Source: Palsa-892 sp035556215
GTDB lineage: Bacteria; Pseudomonadota; Alphaproteobacteria; Rhizobiales; Xanthobacteraceae
NCBI GenBank assembly: GCA_035556215.1
Contig: DATMFI010000034.1
Coordinates: forward strand, 1 to 34,508
Length of the DNA stretch: 34,508 nt
Direction of reading: 5' to 3'
The position numbers and the translations under genes are program-made. Below are positions 22,042-31,188 of this stretch, piece by piece (the stretch's first letter is position 1; every line of letters starts with the position of its first letter). Under the pieces are notes generated by a model that did no database searches, was not told where the DNA came from, and saw only the letters and a list, made by a program, of their open reading frames with translations.

Positions 22042-23286
22042 ATGCGGCAATGGCATGCGTCCGCGCGGAACTTGCCGTGGCGAAAGATCACGGCAGCGCT
22101 GGTAATTTTGGCCGGCGGCTACACCGGGGTTTCCGCTGTCTGGCAATACACGCATACCGCTTCGGCCAGCGTGCCGGAGCCGATGTTGCGCGACCCGAAC
22201 CGCTTTTATCCGAGCGCGGCCCAGTGGAGTTCGTTCACCGTCGAGCCGGTCACGCCGCAATCGTTTCGCGACGAACTCGTGACCGAAGGCAAGATCGCGG
22301 TCGATGAAGATCGCTCGACGGCGATCTTCGCGCCCTACACGGGCCGCGTCGCAAAACTTGCCGCCGCGCCCGGCGAGCACGTCGAAAAAGGTCAGCCGCT
22401 GTTCGTACTGGAAGCGAGCGACACCGTGCAGGCGCAAAACGAATTCATCAACGCAGCCGCGGCCGTCGACAAGGCGCGCGCGCAAGTCAATCTTGCCGAG
22501 ACGGTCGAGCGCCGCCAGCACAACCTTTATGACGCTCAAGCCGGCGCGCTGCGCGACTGGCAGCAGGCACAGGCCGACCTCACCAATGCCAGGAACGATC
22601 TGCGCGGCGCGCAGACAACGCTGGAGGCGATGCGCAACCGCTTGCGGCTGATCGGCCGCAGCGACGCCGAGATCGACAAATTCCAGAAAAGCGGCGCCAT
22701 CACGCCGGAGACGACGGTGTTCTCCCCTCTTTCGGGCACCGTCGTGCAGCGCAAGGTCGGTCCCGGCCAGTATGTCTCGGCCGGTGCAACCGATCCTGTT
22801 TATGTGATCGGCGATCTCTCGACGGTCTGGCTCGTCGCCTATGTGCGCGAGACCGACGCGATGAAAATCAAGCGCGGTCAGGACATCAAGTTCACGGTGC
22901 TTGCCCAGCCGGGCAAAACCTTCCGCGCCAAAATCGACTACGTCGCGGCCGCGATCGACCCGGTGAGCCGCCGGCGCATGGTGCGCGCGGCTATCCCCAA
23001 CACCGACAATCTGCTGGCGCCGGAAATGTTCGCGACCGTCACCATCGTCGTCGGCGAAGATAAAGGCGCGATGGCCGCCGTGCCGCGCGGCGCCGTAATT
23101 TACGAAGGGAATACAGCGCGGCTCTGGGTCGTGCACGACGACCAGTCGGTCGAGTTGCGTTCGGTCAAGACCGGGATGAGCGACGGCGACCTCGTTCAGG
23201 TCGTCGAAGGTCTCGGCCTCAACGAAAAGGTCATCACGCGCGGCAGCCTGTTCATCGATCGCCTCGCAGCCCGTTCGCAATCCTGA
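22042..23286 (+). CDS. RND efflux periplasmic adaptor (CusB/CzcB, HlyD_D23 type)
   Basis: 414 residues from the ATG at 22042 (AGGA lies six bases upstream; an ATG six bases earlier is possible). A membrane anchor or uncleaved signal covers residues 14-33. The barrel-sandwich hybrid domain begins near GKIAVDEDRSTAIFAPYTGRVAKL, a helical hairpin runs about 135-215 (QNEFINAAAAVDKARAQ), and the second lipoyl half is PLSGTVVQRKVGPGQYV. A beta-barrel and a membrane-proximal domain follow. It lacks an N-terminal His-rich metal-binding extension. It links the inner-membrane pump with the outer-membrane channel and is the first gene of the operon. Confidence 0.9.
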   Translation: MRQWHASARNLPWRKITAALVILAGGYTGVSAVWQYTHTASASVPEPMLRDPNRFYPSAAQWSSFTVEPVTPQSFRDELVTEGKIAVDEDRSTAIFAPYTGRVAKLAAAPGEHVEKGQPLFVLEASDTVQAQNEFINAAAAVDKARAQVNLAETVERRQHNLYDAQAGALRDWQQAQADLTNARNDLRGAQTTLEAMRNRLRLIGRSDAEIDKFQKSGAITPETTVFSPLSGTVVQRKVGPGQYVSAGATDPVYVIGDLSTVWLVAYVRETDAMKIKRGQDIKFTVLAQPGKTFRAKIDYVAAAIDPVSRRRMVRAAIPNTDNLLAPEMFATVTIVVGEDKGAMAAVPRGAVIYEGNTARLWVVHDDQSVELRSVKTGMSDGDLVQVVEGLGLNEKVITRGSLFIDRLAARSQS

Positions 23287-23304
23287 TCCGAGCCAAGCTG
23301 CGTC

Positions 23305-26300
23305 ATGAACGCCTTAATTGCGCAGGCATTGAAGCATCGCATTCTGATGCTGGTGATCCTGCTTGCCGCGATGGCCGGCGGGACATTCGCGTTTCGTGCG
23401 CTCAACATCGAAGCCTATCCCGATCCCGTTCCGCCGCTGGTCGATGTCATCACCCAGAGCCCCGGTCTCTCGGCCGAGGAAATGGAGCGCTACATCACCA
23501 TCCCGATCGAGACGCAGATCGCGGGGCTGCCGAACACACGCGTGCTGCGGACGATCTCGCTTTACGGCCTCTCCGACGTGAAACTGCAGTTCACGTATGA
23601 GTACAGCTACGACGAAGCGCTGCAGCAGGTATTGAACCGGCTGGCGCAGATGCCGCCGCTCCCGAACGGCGCACAGCCGCAGATCAGCCCGGTCAGCCCG
23701 ATCGGTGAAATCTTTCGCTATCGCCTGAAAGGCCCGCCGGGCTACAGCGTGCTCGACCTCAAGACATTGCAGGACTGGGTGCTGCAACGCCGCTTCCGCA
23801 CGGTGCCGGGCGTGATCGACGTCGTCGGATGGGGCGGCAAGACCAAGACCTTCGAGCTGCAGGTCGACCTCGGCAAGCTCGTCGCCTACGGCCTGACGCT
23901 GCCCCAGCTCGTGCAGACGCTGACCAACAGCAACATCAATGTCGGCGGCAACACCATCAATCTCGGCTCGCAATCCGCGGTCGTGCGCGGCGTCGGCTTG
24001 ATCCGCTCGATCGAGGATCTCGGCAGCACGATGCTGACGCAAGCCGGCGGCAACCCGGTGCTGGTGCGCGACGTCGCCAATGTCGTCGTCGGCAACCTCC
24101 CCCGCCTCGGCATCGCGGGCATGAATGAAGACGACGACATCGTGCAGGGTATCGTGCTGATGCGGCGCGGGCAGCAAAGCTCGCCGACCATCGAACGCGT
24201 GAGAGCCGAAGTCGAGCGGATCAACAGCTCCGGCGTGTTGCCGCCCGGCGTACAGATCGAGCGCATCTACGACCGGCAGGATCTCATCAACACCACCACC
24301 CACACCGTGTTGCACAACATGATCGTGGGCATTCTGTTGATCTTCTTCCTGCAATGGGCATTTCTTGGCGACCTTCGCTCGGCGGTCATTGTCGCCACCA
24401 CAATCCCGTTCGCGCTCTATTTCGCCATCGGCATCATGGTGCTGCGCGGCGAGTCCGCGAACCTTCTTTCGGTCGGCGCGATCGACTTCGGCTTGATCGT
24501 CGATGCGACCGTCATCATGGTCGAGCGCATTTTCCGGCAGCTCGGCGAGAGCGCCAAGGCGCCCGCCAAGCTTTCGGACGAGGCCGGGCTGAAGGGCAAG
24601 CTGCTCGCGATCTATCAGGCGGGCTCCGCCGTACAACGCTCGATTTTGTTTGCCGCCGCGATCATCATCGCGGGCTTTCTGCCGCTGTTCACGCTGAGCG
24701 GCGTCGAGGGCCACATCTTCGGGCCGATGGCAAAGACTTATGCCTATGCGCTTGCCGGCGGCCTGCTCGCGACCTTCACCATCACGCCCGCGCTCTGCGC
24801 CTTTTTGCTGCCAGAGCACGTGCGCGAGACGGAAACCTGGTTCGTTCGCACGCTGCATCGCTACTATGTCCCCGTGCTGCACCGGGCCGTTGCGAAACGA
24901 AAGATCGTGGCCGGCGGTGCGATTGCGCTGCTCCTCGTCTCCGCGCTTCTCGGCCGTTCGCTCGGCCTCGAATTCATGCCGAAACTCGAGGAAGGCAATC
25001 TCTGGATTCGCGGCACGATGCCGGCGACGATCTCGCTCGAGGAAGGTAACGGCTACGCCAACCGCATCCGCAAGGTCATCGGCAGCTTCCCCGAAGTCGA
25101 GGCCGCCGTCTCCCAGCAGGGCCGGCCCGACGACGGCACCGACGCTGCGGGTTTTTTCAACGTCGAAGTCTTCGCGCCGCTCAAGCCCGTCAGCAAATGG
25201 CGCCCCGGCCTCGACAAGGAAGCGCTCACCACAGAGATTCAGGAAGCGCTCGAGAAGGAATTTCCAGGCATCGAATTCAACTTCTCGCAATACCTGCAGG
25301 ACAATGTCGCGGAGCAGGTGTCGGGCGTTAAGGGCGAGAACTCGATCAAGGTATTCGGCAACGATCTGCACGTGCTGACCGACACAGCCGAGAAGATCAA
25401 GGCCGTGCTCGCGACCGTGCCCGGCGTCACCGATCTTGCGATCTTCACTTCGCTCGGCCAGCCGACGATCCAGATCGACATCGACCGCGCGCGGGCCGCG
25501 CGTTACGGGCTTTCACCCGGCGACATCAATTCGACCATCCGGGTCGCGATCGGCGGCGAAACGGCGGGCGATGCTTACGAAGACGGCAGCGACCGTCATT
25601 TCCCGATCATGGTGCGGCTGGCGCCGCAATTTCGCAAAAACGCCGAGGCCATCAACAACCTCGTGATCGGCACGCAGGGCCCGAGCGGTATCGTCCAGAT
25701 TCCGCTGCGGGAGGTGGCGAGCATCAAGCTCATCTCCGGCGCGTCCTATATCTACCGCGAGCAGCAGCAGCGCTATCTGCCGATCAAGTTCAGCGTGCGC
25801 GATCGCGATCTCGGCAGCACCATCAAGGAAGCCGAACAAAAGATCGCCAAGGAAATCCGGCTGCCGCCGGGCACACGGCTCGAATGGGTCGGCGAATTTA
25901 AAAATCTGCAGGACGCCATCGCCCGGCTGCGGATCGTGGTGCCGATCAGCATCGCGCTGATCGGCCTTCTACTGTGGCTCAATTTCGGGTCCGTTCCCGA
26001 TACGCTGTTGGCGCTCAGCGTCATCCCCATGGCCATCGTCGGCGGCGTTGCCGCTCTCTTCGTCACCCGCTTTCCGTTCAGCGTTTCGGCGGCCATCGGC
26101 TTCATCGCCCTGTTCGGAATTTCGGTGATGGACGGCATTATCATCATCAGCCAGTACAATCGCCTTTTGGAGCGCGGCATGGACCGCATCGCCGCCGTGC
26201 TGCGCGCGGGCGAATTGCAGATGCGCCCTGTCCTGATGACCTGCGTCATCGCCGGCGTCGGGCTCCTGCCCGCCGCGGTGTCGAACGGCATCGGCTCGCA

Positions 26301-26451
26301 GGTACAAAAGCCGCTCGCCGTCGTGGTCGTCGGCGGCATGCTGCTCGCGCCCGTCATCATCCTTGTCACGCTGCCCGCCTTGATTGCGCTGTTTTCGCAA
26401 CGAACGCCGGCCGAAACATCGCGGAGGGCCGGGCGTGAAGCGACCGGTTGA
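23305..26451 (+). CDS. Heavy-metal RND efflux pump (CzcA/CusA family)
   Basis: 1048 residues with the RND layout: a first helix, a large periplasmic loop, TM2-6, a second loop and TM8-12. The metal-exporter motif DFGLIVDATVIMVER lies in TM4. Asp394, Asp400 and Glu407 have the same spacing as CzcA's proton-relay Asp402, Asp408 and Glu415, so this is an HME-RND proton antiporter. The Cu(I)-binding Met expected after the EFMPKLEEGNLW segment (Met573 of CusA) is replaced, which argues against a CusA-type copper/silver path. The metal (Co, Zn, Cd or Ni) cannot be named from sequence. It lies 18 bp after the adaptor gene and overlaps the outer-membrane factor gene. Confidence 0.93.
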   Translation: MNALIAQALKHRILMLVILLAAMAGGTFAFRALNIEAYPDPVPPLVDVITQSPGLSAEEMERYITIPIETQIAGLPNTRVLRTISLYGLSDVKLQFTYEYSYDEALQQVLNRLAQMPPLPNGAQPQISPVSPIGEIFRYRLKGPPGYSVLDLKTLQDWVLQRRFRTVPGVIDVVGWGGKTKTFELQVDLGKLVAYGLTLPQLVQTLTNSNINVGGNTINLGSQSAVVRGVGLIRSIEDLGSTMLTQAGGNPVLVRDVANVVVGNLPRLGIAGMNEDDDIVQGIVLMRRGQQSSPTIERVRAEVERINSSGVLPPGVQIERIYDRQDLINTTTHTVLHNMIVGILLIFFLQWAFLGDLRSAVIVATTIPFALYFAIGIMVLRGESANLLSVGAIDFGLIVDATVIMVERIFRQLGESAKAPAKLSDEAGLKGKLLAIYQAGSAVQRSILFAAAIIIAGFLPLFTLSGVEGHIFGPMAKTYAYALAGGLLATFTITPALCAFLLPEHVRETETWFVRTLHRYYVPVLHRAVAKRKIVAGGAIALLLVSALLGRSLGLEFMPKLEEGNLWIRGTMPATISLEEGNGYANRIRKVIGSFPEVEAAVSQQGRPDDGTDAAGFFNVEVFAPLKPVSKWRPGLDKEALTTEIQEALEKEFPGIEFNFSQYLQDNVAEQVSGVKGENSIKVFGNDLHVLTDTAEKIKAVLATVPGVTDLAIFTSLGQPTIQIDIDRARAARYGLSPGDINSTIRVAIGGETAGDAYEDGSDRHFPIMVRLAPQFRKNAEAINNLVIGTQGPSGIVQIPLREVASIKLISGASYIYREQQQRYLPIKFSVRDRDLGSTIKEAEQKIAKEIRLPPGTRLEWVGEFKNLQDAIARLRIVVPISIALIGLLLWLNFGSVPDTLLALSVIPMAIVGGVAALFVTRFPFSVSAAIGFIALFGISVMDGIIIISQYNRLLERGMDRIAAVLRAGELQMRPVLMTCVIAGVGLLPAAVSNGIGSQVQKPLAVVVVGGMLLAPVIILVTLPALIALFSQRTPAETSRRAGREATG

Positions 26452-27967
26452 CCCGCGCCCGATGCGCGCCCGCCTGCTCGCTTGCGCGGCGCTCGCCGCG
26501 CTCGTTACGGGCTGTGCCGTCGGCCCCAACTTCGTAACGCCCGAAGGCCCGGCGGAGCCGGCCTATCTTACCGGCCGCGGCCCCAACGGCGCGAAGGGCG
26601 ATGCCGTCGCCGGGCGAAAGATCGAGCACGGCGCCGATATTCCCGCCGAGTGGTGGGAAGCGTTCCGCTCGCGAAAGTTGAGCGATCTCATCCGGGACGG
26701 CCTCACGCACAATGCCGATGTCGGCGCGGCGGAAGCGGCGCTGCGCGTGGCGCAAGCCAATGCGCTCGCCCAGCGCGGCGCGCTCTTCCCCGTGATCGGC
26801 GCGGGCTTTGACGCCAACCGCCAGCAGATTTCGAACATCGTTTCTTCCAACGTCGCTTCGAACGCGGAGCTTTACAGCCTGCATACCGCGCAAGTGACCG
26901 TCTCGTTCGTGCCCGACATCTGGGGCGGCACGCGCCGGCAAATCGAAAGCGCCGAAGCGCTCGCCGAGATGCAGCTCTTTCAGCGCGAGGGCACTTATCT
27001 GACGCTCTCTTCCAACATCGCGCTTGCCGCGGTCGAGGAAGCGCGCCTCCTCGGCCAGATCGGCGTTCTTCGCCGCAGTATCGATTTGCAGACCCAACTG
27101 CTCAATATTCTGAAAAAGCAGAATGACGAAGGCCAGATCGCGATGACCGACGTCGTCGCGCAGGAAAGCGCCGTGGCGCAAGCCAAGCTCCTGCTCGTTC
27201 CGGTCGAAAAGCAGTTCGCGCAGCAGCACAATCTGATCGCGCAACTGACCGGCCGCCTGCCCTCGGCGGTGCCGGTCGCGCATTTTCAGCTTTCGTCTTT
27301 CACGCTGCCGCGCAAGCTGCCGCTGAGCCTGCCCGCCGATCTCGTGCGGCAGCGTCCCGACATTCGCGCCGCTGAAGCGAATCTGCGTTCGGCCAACGCA
27401 CAGATTGGCGTTGCGATCGCCAATCGCCTGCCGCAGATCACTCTCACCGGCAACGCCGGCAGCACCGCGGCTTCTCTTTCGCAACTGTTCTCGCCCGGCA
27501 CCGGCATGTGGACGATCGCCGGCAGCCTCGCCCAAACGGTGTTCGATGCCGGGATGCTGCAGAACCGGCAAGCCGCTGCGGAAGCTGCCGCCGCGCAAGC
27601 CGTTGAGCAGTATCGCGGCGTCGTGCTTGCCGCCTTCCGGAATGTCGCCGATGTTCTGCGCGCCCTCCAGGCCGACGCCCGCGCCATTGACGCGGCCGTT
27701 TCGGCGGAGCGCTCTTCCTCCCGGTATATCGAGCTTGTGCGCAAGCAGGTCGAACTCGGTCAGGTCAACATCGCGACGCTGATCACGGCGCAGCAGGCCT
27801 ATCTGCAATCGTCACTGGCCCGAGTCGATGCGCAGGCGGCGCGGCTTTCGGATACCGTCGCGCTGTTTCAGGCGCTCGGCGGCGGCTGGTGGAATCGAAT
27901 CGATCCTCTGACCGGCGAACTCCCGGCCAATTCGCCACTGCAGCAAAACGCCCCAGAGCCACAATAA
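26435..27967 (+). CDS. Outer-membrane efflux lipoprotein (NodT/OprM family)
   Basis: 510 residues from the GTG at 26435, with GGAGGG upstream; an ATG at 26462 is the alternative. A lipoprotein signal ends at LVTGC, with acylated Cys followed by AVGPNF, the classic NodT start. Two outer-membrane efflux repeats follow, each with long helices (for example LRVAQANALAQRGALFPVIGAG, and the second PDIRAAEANLRSANAQIGVA). It forms the trimeric TolC-like exit duct for the pump encoded upstream. Its start overlaps the pump gene by 17 bp, indicating coupled translation; the operon ends here. Confidence 0.92.
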   Translation: MKRPVDPRPMRARLLACAALAALVTGCAVGPNFVTPEGPAEPAYLTGRGPNGAKGDAVAGRKIEHGADIPAEWWEAFRSRKLSDLIRDGLTHNADVGAAEAALRVAQANALAQRGALFPVIGAGFDANRQQISNIVSSNVASNAELYSLHTAQVTVSFVPDIWGGTRRQIESAEALAEMQLFQREGTYLTLSSNIALAAVEEARLLGQIGVLRRSIDLQTQLLNILKKQNDEGQIAMTDVVAQESAVAQAKLLLVPVEKQFAQQHNLIAQLTGRLPSAVPVAHFQLSSFTLPRKLPLSLPADLVRQRPDIRAAEANLRSANAQIGVAIANRLPQITLTGNAGSTAASLSQLFSPGTGMWTIAGSLAQTVFDAGMLQNRQAAAEAAAAQAVEQYRGVVLAAFRNVADVLRALQADARAIDAAVSAERSSSRYIELVRKQVELGQVNIATLITAQQAYLQSSLARVDAQAARLSDTVALFQALGGGWWNRIDPLTGELPANSPLQQNAPEPQ

Positions 27968-28332
27968 TCCGGCTGCGAAACATTTTTCGAAACAGTCGTT
28001 CAATCCTGGGCCGCAAGACGATTGATAATTTCGTTTTGCACCGGATTTCGAGCTTCCTCTCGCCGTCCGACGGCAGGAAAATTGGTGTCCTATAGGATTT
28101 TTCAGGACACTCTCCGCAATGCAGCACGCTCTTGCGGCCTGCGACTCTTGACGCTTGCACGGCTAAGGATGATTATCCGCCGCAGTGCTGGATTTTCCGG
28201 GCAAAAGCTTATTGGAAGTCTGCAAAATTCAGTTTAACCGGGCGCGATTCTGGCGCGCGTGCACAACACGGAAAGTTGATCGATTTTTCCGCCGCAGGCG
28301 CACGGCCGAACGCGAAATTTCAGGAGCCACTC
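27968..28332. other. Spacer of 365 bp; hairpins and a promoter, no gene
   Basis: No convincing open reading frame. It has a hairpin GCCGTC/GACGGC (28062-28074), a second hairpin GTGTCCT (28085-28091) with AGGACAC (28104-28110) around a 12-nt loop that contains TTTTT, and a sigma-70-like promoter at 28148-28176. The first ~90 bp are AT-richer than the flanking genes. No clear terminator for the efflux operon is seen. Confidence 0.6.
28148..28176 (+). promoter_or_regulatory. Sigma-70-like promoter of the 28333 gene
   Basis: TTGACG (28148-28153), a 17-bp spacer and GATTAT (28171-28176). The start site would be near 28183, leaving a leader of about 150 nt before the ATG at 28333, longer than usual. 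Confidence 0.6.
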
Positions 28333-29403
28333 ATGGCGAGCTATAACATTCTCATTCTTGGCGCATCGTACGGGTCGCTGCTGGCATCGAAGCTGATGTT
28401 CGGCGGGCACAACGTGACGCTGGTCTGCCTTCCGGCCGAAGCCGATCTCATCAACGCCGAAGGCTTCCGCGTGCGGATGCCGGTGCGCGGCCGCAAGGAG
28501 CAGATCGAAATCGATTCCCGCAAGCTGCCCGGCAAGGTCAGGGCCGCCGGCCCCGCCGACGTGAACCCGGCCGACTTCGATCTCATCGGCCTCGCCATGC
28601 AGGAGCCGCAGTATCGCTCGGCCGGCGTGCGCGAGCTTCTGGATGCCGTCGCCAAGTCCGGCAAGCCGTGCATGTCGATCATGAACATGCCGCCGCTGCC
28701 CTATGTGAAGCGCATCAAAGGCCTCGATCACGACGCGCTGAAGCCCGCCTATACCGATCCGACGGTGTGGGATTCGTTCGCGCCCGGCAATGTGACGCTG
28801 TGCAGCCCCGATCCGCAGGCGGTGCGCCCGCCGGAGGAAAAGGTCAACGTCCTGCAGGTCACGCTGCCGACCAACTTCAAGGTCGCGCGTTTCGACAACG
28901 AGGCTTACAATAATATTCTCAAGCAGCTGCAGGCCGATGTCGAAGCCGTGCGGTTCGATGCGCCGGAAGGCAAGATCGAGCTGCCGGTGAAGCTCAAATA
29001 TCACGAGTCGATCTTCGTGCCGCTCGCCAAATGGGCGATGCTGCTCGCGGGCAACTATCGCTGCATCACCAAGGACGGCATGCGCACGGCGCAGGAAGCT
29101 GTGCACTCGAACATCGAGGAGTCGCGCTCGGTCTATAACTTCGTGAACGATCTTTGCGTGAAGTTGGGCGCCGATCCGAAGGACCTCGTGCCGTTCGAAA
29201 AATACGCCGCGGCGGCCGAGAGCCTCACCCGCCCTGCGTCAGCGGCGCGTGCGCTCAACAACGGAGCGCCCAACATCGAGCGCGCCGACAAGCTGGTGCA
29301 ACTGATCGCCAAGCAAAAGGGTCTCTCGCACCCCGTGATCGACGGCATTGTTTCGCTCGTCGATGCGAGGCTCGAAGCCAACCGGAAAAAGGCGGCGGCT
29401 TAA
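28333..29403 (+). CDS. Rossmann-fold protein, ketopantoate-reductase-like, unknown role
   Basis: 356 residues from the ATG at 28333, with CAGGAG upstream; the frame is open further but only through spacer. The N-terminus is a dinucleotide-binding fold: ILILGASYGSLLASKLMFGGHNVTLV, glycines in the usual place, followed by the segment FDLIGLAMQEPQY where NADPH-dependent ketopantoate reductases check their substrate. The C-terminal half is helical (AKWAMLLAGNYRCITKDG). The catalytic Lys/Glu of PanE cannot be placed with confidence. It may be a 2-dehydropantoate 2-reductase, an opine-type dehydrogenase or another NADP-dependent reductase. It is monocistronic, with its own promoter and terminator. 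Confidence 0.7.
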   Translation: MASYNILILGASYGSLLASKLMFGGHNVTLVCLPAEADLINAEGFRVRMPVRGRKEQIEIDSRKLPGKVRAAGPADVNPADFDLIGLAMQEPQYRSAGVRELLDAVAKSGKPCMSIMNMPPLPYVKRIKGLDHDALKPAYTDPTVWDSFAPGNVTLCSPDPQAVRPPEEKVNVLQVTLPTNFKVARFDNEAYNNILKQLQADVEAVRFDAPEGKIELPVKLKYHESIFVPLAKWAMLLAGNYRCITKDGMRTAQEAVHSNIEESRSVYNFVNDLCVKLGADPKDLVPFEKYAAAAESLTRPASAARALNNGAPNIERADKLVQLIAKQKGLSHPVIDGIVSLVDARLEANRKKAAA

Positions 29404-29424
29404 TTACGCCAGCGTTCAGGTAAC

Positions 29425-29467
29425 GGCGCGGCCCTCGGGATCGTATTCCAGGGCCGCGCCTTTATTT
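29425..29467 (+). terminator. Rho-independent terminator of the 28333-29403 gene
   Basis: An 11-bp stem, GGCGCGGCCCT with AGGGCCGCGCC, around a 14-nt loop and followed by TTTATTT. It ends at the last base of the convergent soeC-like gene. Confidence 0.85.
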
Positions 29468-30417
29468 CAGGCCGCCTGATCGAGCTTGCGGCCATAGAAC
29501 AATGTTACGGCATGCTTCGCTTCGGCAAAGAACAGCCAGCGCTCGGTCAGCACGCCCGCCATCGCTGAAATCGCCGCGACCACCGAGCAAACCGCCGGCA
29601 GCACGCCGCCGGTAAGACTCGCGATGGCAATCAGACCCGCCGGGATGAGGAACGCGAGAACAAGCGCAATCCGCCGCAGCTTTTGCGCGTGCTTGCGCGC
29701 GATGCGGTAGCCCATTTCCTTCATCAGATAATTTTCCGAAGTGTGCGGCGCCTCGAACAACCGCACATTCCCCGGCAGGCCGGTCGCGGTGTTCAGCGTG
29801 CTCTTCGGCGCATCGCTGTCGATATGCCGCCAGTAACCGAGCTTGCAGGCGAGCGCCGCGATGATCGCCGCGACAGACAGAAAGTACAGGCCCGGCAGCC
29901 GATAGCCGAACAGATCGCTCAGCGCCGCGAGCAGCAAGGCGCCGGTCATCTGCGAGAGCGCGACGTAATTCGGCACGACCCAGTGATTGTACCAGCTCGG
30001 GATCGTCTTCAGCGAACGATAGATATAGGCGGTGCAGATCACCGTCGCGACCGAACAAAGCGCGGCGATCAATCCGGCGGCGGCCCAGGCGCCGGTCACC
30101 GCACCGAAAAACACCCAGCCGATTCCGAAGACCGCCGCCGGAAGATACGTGATGCAGGACGCGACGCCTTCGCGCGACAGCCACGACGAGCGCCACTGCG
30201 AGAAGGCGCGCCACGCCCGTTCGGGATGACCAAGGTGAAAGGTCGAGGACAGGAGCCCGACCGTCACCGCGCCGAGCGAAAGCGCCATGACGGTGAAGCC
30301 GTAGAGCTGGCCGCTCGGCAGATGGCCGGCGATGGCATAAAGCCCGGCCCAGGACAGGAGCCCGTAGCCTGCGCCCGACAGCGTGGTGAAGATGATGACG
30401 GAAAATGCGGGATGCAT
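29467..30417 (-). CDS. soeC: DmsC-like membrane anchor of a molybdoenzyme, likely SoeC
   Basis: 316 residues with about eight transmembrane helices. It begins MHPAFSVIIFTTLSGAGYGLL and has the DmsC-family segment STFHLGHPERAWRAFSQWRSSWLSREG, which precedes the quinone site. It anchors the catalytic and iron-sulfur subunits to the inner membrane and passes electrons to or from quinones. It is the last gene of the operon, 30 bp after the ferredoxin gene. No haem-binding pattern of the NrfD or FdnI types is evident. The Shine-Dalgarno is weak, suggesting reliance on coupled translation. Confidence 0.8.
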   Translation of the reverse strand: MHPAFSVIIFTTLSGAGYGLLSWAGLYAIAGHLPSGQLYGFTVMALSLGAVTVGLLSSTFHLGHPERAWRAFSQWRSSWLSREGVASCITYLPAAVFGIGWVFFGAVTGAWAAAGLIAALCSVATVICTAYIYRSLKTIPSWYNHWVVPNYVALSQMTGALLLAALSDLFGYRLPGLYFLSVAAIIAALACKLGYWRHIDSDAPKSTLNTATGLPGNVRLFEAPHTSENYLMKEMGYRIARKHAQKLRRIALVLAFLIPAGLIAIASLTGGVLPAVCSVVAAISAMAGVLTERWLFFAEAKHAVTLFYGRKLDQAA

Positions 30418-30447
30418 GAGGTTTCAGTTTTTATGGTTTCGATCGCT

Positions 30448-31188
30448 TCAGTTCGACAGCACGCGGTCGATCCAGCCGAGGAAGCCCTCGCCCGGCTGCG
30501 GCGTGAGCGGCGCAAGCTCGGGCGATACAGTGTGCTCGCCGAACTGCTTCCTGGGCCGCGGCGGCAGATAACGATTGGTCGGCCGATAACCCATCTCCGG
30601 CATCAGTTCGAAACCGCCGCGCTCCTTGACGAGCTTCGACACCGCCGAATTCGGATCGCCGAGATCGCCGAACGAGCGCGCCGAGGTCGGGCATGTCGCG
30701 ACGCAGGCCGGCACGCGGTCGCGCTCGGGCAGGTTCTCGTTATAGATGCGGTCGATGCAGAGCGTGCACTTCTTCATCACGCCTGCGTCATAGTCGAACT
30801 CGCGCGCGCCATACGGGCAGGCCCACGAACAGAGCTTGCAGCCGATGCAGAGATCCTCGTTGACGAGCACGATGCCGTCCTCGGCGCGTTTGTAGCTCGC
30901 GCCGGTCGGGCAAACGGTGACGCAAGCCGGCTCCTCGCAATGCAGGCACGAGCGCGGGAAATGCACCGTGCGGCTGCGCTCGTTGTCGTTCATCTCGTAG
31001 CTGTGAATACGATTGAACCAGACGCCGACCGGATCCTCGCCATAGGGCTTGAGGTCGGTAAGCGGCGCGGCGACGCCGCCGGTGTTCCACTCCTTGCAGT
31101 TCACCGCGCAGGCGTGACAGCCGACGCAGACGTCGAGATCGATGACGAGGCCGAGCTTTTTGCCGGTTGCTTGCGGAAGCGAGGTCAT
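30448..31188 (-). CDS. soeB: Four-cluster [4Fe-4S] electron-transfer subunit, likely SoeB
   Basis: 246 residues with four cysteine groups for four [4Fe-4S] clusters: CVGCHACAVNCKEW near the N-terminus, CLHCEEPACVTVCP, CIGCKLCSWACPYG, and CTLC...ACVATCP. This is the DmsB/PhsB/SoeB pattern. It transfers electrons between the molybdenum subunit and the membrane anchor. There is no signal sequence. Its start overlaps the soeA-like stop in an ATGA junction and is preceded by GGAGGTGAAG, so translation is coupled. The C-terminal extension (GYRPTNRYLPPR and beyond) matches the Soe-type group better than short DmsB, in my judgement. Confidence 0.85.
   Translation of the reverse strand: MTSLPQATGKKLGLVIDLDVCVGCHACAVNCKEWNTGGVAAPLTDLKPYGEDPVGVWFNRIHSYEMNDNERSRTVHFPRSCLHCEEPACVTVCPTGASYKRAEDGIVLVNEDLCIGCKLCSWACPYGAREFDYDAGVMKKCTLCIDRIYNENLPERDRVPACVATCPTSARSFGDLGDPNSAVSKLVKERGGFELMPEMGYRPTNRYLPPRPRKQFGEHTVSPELAPLTPQPGEGFLGWIDRVLSN

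Noticed and set aside
23314..25371. A 685-codon minus-strand frame within the RND pump gene
   Set aside because: Shadow of the strongly supported pump on the opposite strand.
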